A stretch of DNA of 10,255 nt from Bacillota bacterium. GTDB taxonomy: Bacteria > Bacillota > Clostridia > Lutisporales > Lutisporaceae. Shown in pieces: positions 6,301 to 10,255 of the stretch (positions within the stretch are counted from its first letter, which is position 1; each line of letters begins with the position of its first letter). A program made the position numbers and the translations under genes. The stretch spans positions 1 through 10,255 of the forward strand of contig JAEXXN010000217.1 of the NCBI GenBank assembly GCA_023405875.1, written 5' to 3'. The notes beneath the pieces were generated by a model. It did not search any database. It saw only the letters and a list, made by a program, of their open reading frames with translations, and was not told the origin of the DNA.

Positions 6301-7758
6301 TTGGCCTTGGATAATAATATTTTTTTCAAGGATAAGAAATATTTGCTTAAGATACTTTCAACGATGAATGAAGAGGTATTTGTCGTAAACCAGGACATGG
6401 AAATAATATATGTTAACCATGCGGCACAGAAGTTCGGCTTCAATGAAGAAAGTGTGCTTAACCAGTCAATCTTCAGCGCATTTCCCCAGCTTAAGAGAGA
6501 AAACAGTACCATAGTCAAGGTGTTTGCCACCGGTGCTCCTGTCGTAGGTAATATATGCAACTATATTACAAGCAGAGGGGAGAGAAAGGTTGCATTGACG
6601 TCAACGTATCCGATAATAGAAAAGGGTAAGGTTATCGGTGCCTATGAGATAAGCGAGAACATATCGGGAATAAGCAAATCTTCGGAAGAATTGATCTTAG
6701 AACAATGGGCAAACAAAAAAAATGATATTTCCATGAACGGTAAGGACAAGAATAACCAATATTATACTTTGGATAATATCATCGGGCAGAACAACAGCAT
6801 AAAAAAATTAAAGGAAAAAGTGATCATAGCCGCCAATAGTCCATCCAATGTGCTGATTTACGGAGAGACAGGCACAGGGAAGGAGCTTGTGGCACAATCG
6901 ATTTATTCCCTCAGCTCAAATTCAAAATCCACACCCTTTGTAGCTCAAAACTGTGCGGCTATACCTGAGTCTCTGTTGGAAAGCATATTATTTGGAAGTG
7001 CAAAGGGAAGCTTCACGGGAGCTGAGAACCGTCCCGGCCTGTTTGAGCTTTCCAACGGCGGCGTTTTATTCCTGGATGAAATCAACTCCATGCCTAAAAG
7101 CTTGCAGGCAAAGCTTCTGAGAGTTGTCCAGGAGGGGCAGGTCAGACGTATCGGTGCACAAAATGAAATAAAGGTAAATTTCAAATTGATTACTTCCACT
7201 AATGTTAAGCCTGAGATACTTATTGAAACAGGAGAAATGAGAAAGGACTTATATTACAGGCTCAACGTTATGTATATCGAGATTCCGCCCTTAAGGGACA
7301 GAAAGGACGATATTCCTTACCTGGTCCAGTATTTTATTGAAAAGTACAATAAAAAGATGAATAAGGACATAGTCGGTGTAGACGAGAAAACCATGGAGGT
7401 TTTCATGAATTATGACTGGCCGGGCAACATCAGGGAATTGCAGAATATAGTAGAGCGGCAGTTCAATATGAGCACCGGCAAGATAATCAGATATAATGAG
7501 GCTGAATTTTTGCCTTATATCAGGATGAAGGGAAAAGACACCTCCTACATAAACATAAAAAAAGATGAACGTATAAGGCTGAAGGAAGCTATCCGGGAGC
7601 TGGAAATCAAAATAATCAAGGAAGCCCTGACCCAAACCGGCGGAAACATATCCAAGGCTGCAAGGGATCTGGACATTCCTCAGCAAACCTTAAACAACAA
7701 AATTGATAAGTACAATATACGCAAGTATGTAGATACGATCAGGCTTACCCAGGATTGA
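6301..7758 (+). CDS. Sigma-54-dependent transcriptional activator, PAS-AAA+-Fis HTH (RocR/NtrC type)
   Basis: This 485-residue enhancer-binding protein opens sigma-54 promoters using ATP. Residues about 15-120 form a PAS sensor (EEVFVVNQDMEIIYVNHAAQ), with no receiver or phosphorylation domain, so the signal is probably a ligand or cofactor bound by PAS. The central AAA+ domain (about 158-385) has Walker A GETGTGKE (188-195), the sigma-54 contact loop GSFTGA (236-241, with S where GAFTGA is usual), Walker B VLFLDE (255-260), VRRIGA (281-286) and YYRLNV. The C-terminus (about 440-475) is a Fis-type helix-turn-helix: GGNISKAARDLDIPQQTLNNKI. The start is either TTG 6301, 3 bases after AAGGAG (6292-6297), or TTG 6307, 9 bases after it; 6307 may be the better spaced. 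Two sigma-54 promoters flank it, at 4309 and 7986, which are its likely targets. The gene ends in a strong terminator. Confidence 0.93.
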   Translation: MALDNNIFFKDKKYLLKILSTMNEEVFVVNQDMEIIYVNHAAQKFGFNEESVLNQSIFSAFPQLKRENSTIVKVFATGAPVVGNICNYITSRGERKVALTSTYPIIEKGKVIGAYEISENISGISKSSEELILEQWANKKNDISMNGKDKNNQYYTLDNIIGQNNSIKKLKEKVIIAANSPSNVLIYGETGTGKELVAQSIYSLSSNSKSTPFVAQNCAAIPESLLESILFGSAKGSFTGAENRPGLFELSNGGVLFLDEINSMPKSLQAKLLRVVQEGQVRRIGAQNEIKVNFKLITSTNVKPEILIETGEMRKDLYYRLNVMYIEIPPLRDRKDDIPYLVQYFIEKYNKKMNKDIVGVDEKTMEVFMNYDWPGNIRELQNIVERQFNMSTGKIIRYNEAEFLPYIRMKGKDTSYINIKKDERIRLKEAIRELEIKIIKEALTQTGGNISKAARDLDIPQQTLNNKIDKYNIRKYVDTIRLTQD

Positions 7759-7829
7759 GGAGATAAAAGCTGTGAACCCTATATGTTACCCGTAAATGGG
7801 TAAAAAGAGGAGTAAAAAATTGAGTATAT

Positions 7830-7867
7830 AAATAAAGACATTATCTTTTGAGATAATGTCTTTATTT
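7830..7867. terminator. Strong terminator hairpin after the activator gene
   Basis: A perfect 17-bp inverted repeat (7830-7846 with 7851-7867) has a TTTG loop and ends in TTTATTT, with A-rich sequence before it. It should stop transcription well and isolates the activator gene from the sigma-54 unit downstream. A smaller dyad, TTACCC-N6-GGGTAA (7786-7803), lies between the stop codon and this hairpin; its role is unclear. Confidence 0.88.
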
Positions 7868-7985
7868 GAACCAATGGGCAAACTTATGTTAACAATAATT
7901 TACAATGACGATAATCAGCCTGCTTCATACGGTCCATACACTGCCTTAATCAGAAGGAATGAAATATTTCGCACTTTCAGTGCTG
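7868..7985. promoter_or_regulatory. Upstream control region of the sigma-54 promoter, several dyads
   Basis: No gene fits here. A near-palindrome around GTTAAC (7885-7898) is centred about 122 bp upstream of the predicted start, a typical enhancer distance. TAATCAG occurs at 7912-7918 and 7947-7953, 35 bp apart. An 11-bp inverted partner of the second copy (7944-7954) lies at 8043-8053 over the ribosome site of the next gene. GAAATATTTC (7961-7970) and GCACT-TTC-AGTGC (7971-7983) are two adjacent perfect palindromes just before the promoter, well placed for a repressor or bending protein. These are sequence observations; no binding protein is proven. Confidence 0.4.
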
Positions 7986-8002
7986 TTGGCACGGCTTTTG
8001 CG
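7986..8002 (+). promoter_or_regulatory. Consensus sigma-54 (-24/-12) promoter of the cyclotransferase-like operon
   Basis: TTGGCACGGCTTTTGCG has GG (7988-7989) and GC (8000-8001) exactly 10 bases apart and matches TGGCACG-N4-TTGC at every conserved base. The start point is predicted near 8013, giving a leader of about 50 bases before the ATG at 8064. It lies 228 bases after the activator gene that probably drives it. Confidence 0.85.
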
Positions 8003-8063
8003 AATATAGCAGTCAAGACATAAATACCAAAATACATTTCAATCTGATTAAGGAGGCAATTTT

Positions 8064-8579
8064 ATGGCTAAAACTTATTACTTTGGCTGGTGCACCTGGA
8101 TGAATCCTGAGGAGCTGCACCGGTACTGGCCTGAGGCCAGGATCATTACTAAAGGTTATGTTGACAATTGGCGTGTCGAGTGGTGCTCTGCAAGCGGAAG
8201 AACCGACCGTGGGTGGTGCCACCTTGACAACACGCCCAAATCATGGGGCAACAGATGCCTTGGCATCATTGTTGAAGCTCCGGAGGGCTGTTATTCAGAG
8301 GAGTATGACTATGACGATTTCGTAAGGATTTCACTTACCGTTCACGGTGATGATGGCAAGACCTACGATTGCTGGACGTATACCTTGAGCCGGCCGAACA
8401 TTCCAATGCGCCCCCCATATTTTTATTGGGACCATATGGTTGCAGGGTTGAATGCACAAGGTTTTCCACAGGAATATTGCGAGAAAATAGTTAAGATGTA
8501 CAATGATGCTGCCGAGTGCCCAAGGGCCGACCGTCCGAATCCGTCGGCGATCCCCGGCAAAGGCGCGGAATCTAGATAA
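8064..8579 (+). CDS. Gamma-glutamylcyclotransferase-fold protein (first of pair)
   Basis: This is a 171-residue protein, probably cytosolic. The ATG has AGGAGG (8051-8056) 7 bases upstream. Its N-terminus (YFGWCTWMNPEELHRYWPEA, 6-25) follows the pattern of the gamma-glutamylcyclotransferase/AIG2 fold (YFAYGSNL...R.P.A), and GYVDNWRVEW and the GFPQEYCEKIVKMY C-terminal helix also fit. Family enzymes release 5-oxoproline from gamma-glutamyl amines or peptides. The usual Y-G-S-N loop is replaced by W9-C-T-W12. By hand alignment the catalytic glutamate could be E79 in the acidic SEEYDYDDF stretch, but this part is shorter than in known enzymes. The last 24 or so residues (AECPRADRPNPSAIPGKG...) extend beyond the fold, and the bases for this tail (8515-8577) are about two-thirds G+C, unlike their surroundings. 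It is the first gene after the sigma-54 promoter, and its stop overlaps the ribosome site of a paralogue. The substrate is unknown. Confidence 0.72.
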   Translation: MAKTYYFGWCTWMNPEELHRYWPEARIITKGYVDNWRVEWCSASGRTDRGWCHLDNTPKSWGNRCLGIIVEAPEGCYSEEYDYDDFVRISLTVHGDDGKTYDCWTYTLSRPNIPMRPPYFYWDHMVAGLNAQGFPQEYCEKIVKMYNDAAECPRADRPNPSAIPGKGAESR

Positions 8580-8592
8580 GGAGGAAACAGAA

Positions 8593-9051
8593 ATGGCAAA
8601 ATTAAATTATCTTTTTATTTACTGTGAGTGGCTGGATTCTCAACTGGTAAAGAAGTGGATTCCCGATGCCGAGTTTGTTACAACAGGCACTTGTGCCGAC
8701 CATGAGGTCCGCTTTGTAGCTTATAAGGACGACAACGGTGAAACCTTTGAGGGAGGCTGCTGCCTGAGCGATGCTCCCGGTGAAACACTCCATGGCGTTG
8801 TCTGGAAGGTTTCCGAGGAAGCGGTACTGGCTGTGGATAAGCTTACAAACATTTCCTGCGGAAGGTATACAAGGCAGTACAGGGTGGTTAAGGGTGACGA
8901 CGGTAAGGTCTATACGACAGTATCGCATTCCATCAAGAACCCTACAGGCGCTTCAAAGCCCAGCCAGGAATATATAGGCCATATGATCGAAGGGGCTAAG
9001 GAGTTCAAATTTCCTGCTGAGTACATAGCTAAACTGGAAGCTCTTCGTTAA
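8593..9051 (+). CDS. Gamma-glutamylcyclotransferase-fold protein (second of pair), catalytic Glu apparently lost
   Basis: The 152-residue product is a paralogue of the preceding gene. The ATG at 8593 is chosen because AAGGAGG (8578-8584) lies 8 bases upstream, overlapping the previous stop; an earlier in-frame ATG at 8503 would run through the upstream gene. Fold landmarks are YLFIYCEWLDSQLVKKWIPDA at the N-terminus, LHGVVWKVSEEAV (compare GVVWKM in human GGCT), GRYTRQYRVV, and the C-terminal PSQEYIGHMIEGAKEFKFPAEYIAKL, which is close to the PSPQYKKIICMGAKENGLPLEY region of human GGCT. The Y-G-S-N loop is Y-C-E-W, and the position of the catalytic glutamate (E98 of human GGCT) aligns by hand with threonine (DKLTNISCGRY). 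It may therefore be a binding or regulatory partner of the first protein, or use different chemistry. Co-transcribed from the sigma-54 promoter. Confidence 0.75.
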   Translation: MAKLNYLFIYCEWLDSQLVKKWIPDAEFVTTGTCADHEVRFVAYKDDNGETFEGGCCLSDAPGETLHGVVWKVSEEAVLAVDKLTNISCGRYTRQYRVVKGDDGKVYTTVSHSIKNPTGASKPSQEYIGHMIEGAKEFKFPAEYIAKLEALR

Positions 9052-9088
9052 TATATGTCATAAGCTGCTGCAATTTCCGATACAGCCC

Positions 9089-9123
9089 GAAGCACCATAT
9101 TACTATGGTGTCTTTGGTGCTTC
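9089..9123 (+). promoter_or_regulatory. Hairpin with two mutually exclusive pairings before the binding-protein gene
   Basis: GAAGCACCA (9089-9097) can pair with TGGTGCTTC (9115-9123), while CACCATA (9093-9099) can instead pair with TATGGTG (9104-9110) around a TTAC loop. The two stems share CACCA and cannot form together. T-richness after the outer stem is modest. It may be a weak terminator, a processing or stability element that sets different levels for the cyclotransferase and binding-protein genes, or a simple attenuator. Confidence 0.4.
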
Positions 9124-9143
9124 CTTTGGTTTATTTACTTTGC

Positions 9144-9185
9144 TTTACGGCGGTCAATCCCACATCAGCAATATTCCGCCGTAAA
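9144..9185. repeat. 10-bp inverted repeat with 22-bp spacer
   Basis: TTTACGGCGG (9144-9153) and CCGCCGTAAA (9176-9185) are exact reverse complements. It lies about 96 bp before the binding-protein start and could be a second stem in the leader or an operator. No sigma-54 pattern with the right 10-base spacing and no clear sigma-A promoter was found between here and 9280, so the next gene may rely on read-through from 8013. Confidence 0.5.
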
Positions 9186-9280
9186 TTATACAGTATCACT
9201 GGTAAAAGCATTATCTTGCTTCGTGCCGGAGCGGTAATGCCGGGATTGGTTCATAAAGTAAAAAGAAGGGGAGTGTATTA

Positions 9281-10255
9281 ATGATGTCAAGAAGGAAGAA
9301 TTGGTTATCTGTCGTCTCGCTGGTTATGGCATTGGTGCTTGTATTTACAGGCTGTGCCGCACCTTCAGCGCCTGCATCACCGGCGGAAGGAAATGCGGAA
9401 CCTGCCGCTCAGACCTCTGCTGCAAAAACAGAGCTGGTTTTAGGCATTGGAAGAGGTATCACAAGTATCTGGCCGGGCGGAGAAAATGATCAGGGAACTG
9501 TTATGATGAATAATCAGTTCTATAACCGCCTGGTAAGAAAGAATTTTGAGACAGGAAAAATTGAACCCGAATTGGCAAAGAGCTGGGAAGTCTCACCGGA
9601 TAATTTAACTTACACCTTTCATTTGAGAGACGATGTATACTTCCATAACGGGGATAAAATGACTGCAGAGGATGTAGCATGGTCAATGAATGAATGGCAC
9701 AAGAATGAAACCTATACAAAGGACTATCTGGTATTCTTCAACAATGCGGAAGTAAAGGATGAATACACGGTGGTCATGCATTATGACAAAGTATATGCTG
9801 CAGCATTGGAAGGCCTTTCCATGACATTGGTCGGAATCCTGGACAAAAAATACGTTTTGGAAAAAATGGGCGACAACTGGGATAAAACAGGGAATGCACA
9901 AAGCAGGGCAGTATATGGAGAAATAGCTCCCAACGGAACAGGCCCCTTCAAGTTTGCAGGCAAGGTAAGCGGTGAAAGCATTACAATGGAAGCAAATGAA
10001 AAGTACTTCGAGGGAGTACCGGCATTCAAAAAGGTTACCGTTAAGATCATGACCGATACCAATGCGGCAATTATGGCATTGGAGGCAGGTGAGATAGATG
10101 CATTGTCTCATGCTCCCTCCAGCGACAAAATGGCAGTGGAGTCAAACAAAGACCTTGTATGGTATCAGAATGACGATACGCCGATCCTTATATGGTTGAT
10201 GCTGAACAAGGCCGACAAATACCTTGCAAATGATAAAGTCCGCCAGGCTATAGCC
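9281..10255 (+). CDS. Lipoprotein substrate-binding protein of a peptide-type ABC transporter (SBP_bac_5), 3' end outside window
   Basis: The first 325 residues are visible and the frame is open to the last base. GGGGAG (9268-9273) lies 7 bases before the ATG at 9281; a second ATG follows at 9284. The signal peptide is clear: MMSRRKNWLS, a hydrophobic stretch, then VFTGC with the lipid-modified cysteine at about 25, though the -3 residue F is less usual than L. A low-complexity Ala/Pro/Ser linker follows (about 26-48). The mature part has family 5 features: LAKSWEVSPDNLTYTFHLRDDVYFHNGDKMTAEDVAWSM, NGTGPFKF, and IMTDTNAAIMALEAGEIDA. Such proteins capture oligopeptides, dipeptides, nickel or other solutes outside the membrane and hand them to two permeases and two ATPases, whose genes probably follow. 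Its place after the cyclotransferase-like genes suggests peptides or gamma-glutamyl/amine compounds as ligands, but this is inference. Confidence 0.93.
   Translation, partial: MMSRRKNWLSVVSLVMALVLVFTGCAAPSAPASPAEGNAEPAAQTSAAKTELVLGIGRGITSIWPGGENDQGTVMMNNQFYNRLVRKNFETGKIEPELAKSWEVSPDNLTYTFHLRDDVYFHNGDKMTAEDVAWSMNEWHKNETYTKDYLVFFNNAEVKDEYTVVMHYDKVYAAALEGLSMTLVGILDKKYVLEKMGDNWDKTGNAQSRAVYGEIAPNGTGPFKFAGKVSGESITMEANEKYFEGVPAFKKVTVKIMTDTNAAIMALEAGEIDALSHAPSSDKMAVESNKDLVWYQNDDTPILIWLMLNKADKYLANDKVRQAIA

Noticed and set aside
8503..8592. Earlier ATG for the second GGCT-fold gene
   Set aside because: It would overlap the upstream gene by 77 bases; the ATG at 8593 has a proper AAGGAGG and starts exactly where the paralogue's fold starts.
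9186..9260. Sigma-54 promoter for the lipoprotein gene
   Set aside because: GG and GC pairs occur, for example from TGGTAAAAGC onward and near 9226, but with spacings of 9, 12 or 15 bases instead of 10.
9301..9489. Plus-strand frame of 62 residues rich in Cys and Arg
   Set aside because: It overlaps the signal peptide and linker of the lipoprotein in another frame; the lipoprotein frame is open to the window end and matches SBP_bac_5.

Overview
The window looks like chromosomal DNA of a low-to-mid G+C anaerobic Firmicute of the Clostridia. The grounds are strong AGGAGG-type ribosome binding sites, some GTG/TTG starts, a clostridial-type PurD, an anaerobe-type ferredoxin with a CRP/FNR-like site, and sigma-54 signals next to a sigma-54 activator. 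No tRNA, rRNA, CRISPR array, transposase or phage gene was seen. Genus cannot be fixed from the sequence alone.

Left part (1-3683), three independent plus-strand units. (i) The 3' four-fifths or so of purD, closed by a GNRA-loop terminator that overlaps its stop codon. (ii) A 260-residue ferredoxin-like protein with a His-rich linker. It is preceded by a GTGAT-N4-ATCAC dyad centred 41.5 bp upstream of the start point predicted from a consensus TATAAT, the layout of class II CRP/FNR activation, and it is followed by a terminator. (iii) A Gfo/Idh/MocA-family NAD(P)-dependent oxidoreductase. Two dispersed-type hairpins sharing GGAACG...CGTTCC arms lie between genes.

Middle (3684-4374). A two-gene minus-strand operon encodes unrecognised proteins of 60 and 61 residues with an ATGA stop/start overlap. 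It is followed by an AT-rich intergenic region ending in a sigma-54 (-24/-12) promoter that points right.

Right part (4309-10255). This is the most interesting block. It holds a sigma-54-promoted methyl-accepting chemoreceptor, a PAS-AAA+-Fis sigma-54 activator (RocR/NtrC type), and a consensus sigma-54 promoter in front of two tandem gamma-glutamylcyclotransferase-fold proteins. The block ends with a lipoprotein of the peptide/nickel ABC-transporter binding family (SBP_bac_5), which runs off the window. My inference is that the activator senses a small ligand through PAS and switches on the chemoreceptor and the cyclotransferase-like/transport genes. That would form a local system for sensing, taking up and processing peptides or gamma-glutamyl/amine compounds. 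Both cyclotransferase-like proteins replace the family's Y-G-S-N substrate loop with an aromatic-C-x-W motif, and the second seems to lack the catalytic glutamate, so their real activity is open.
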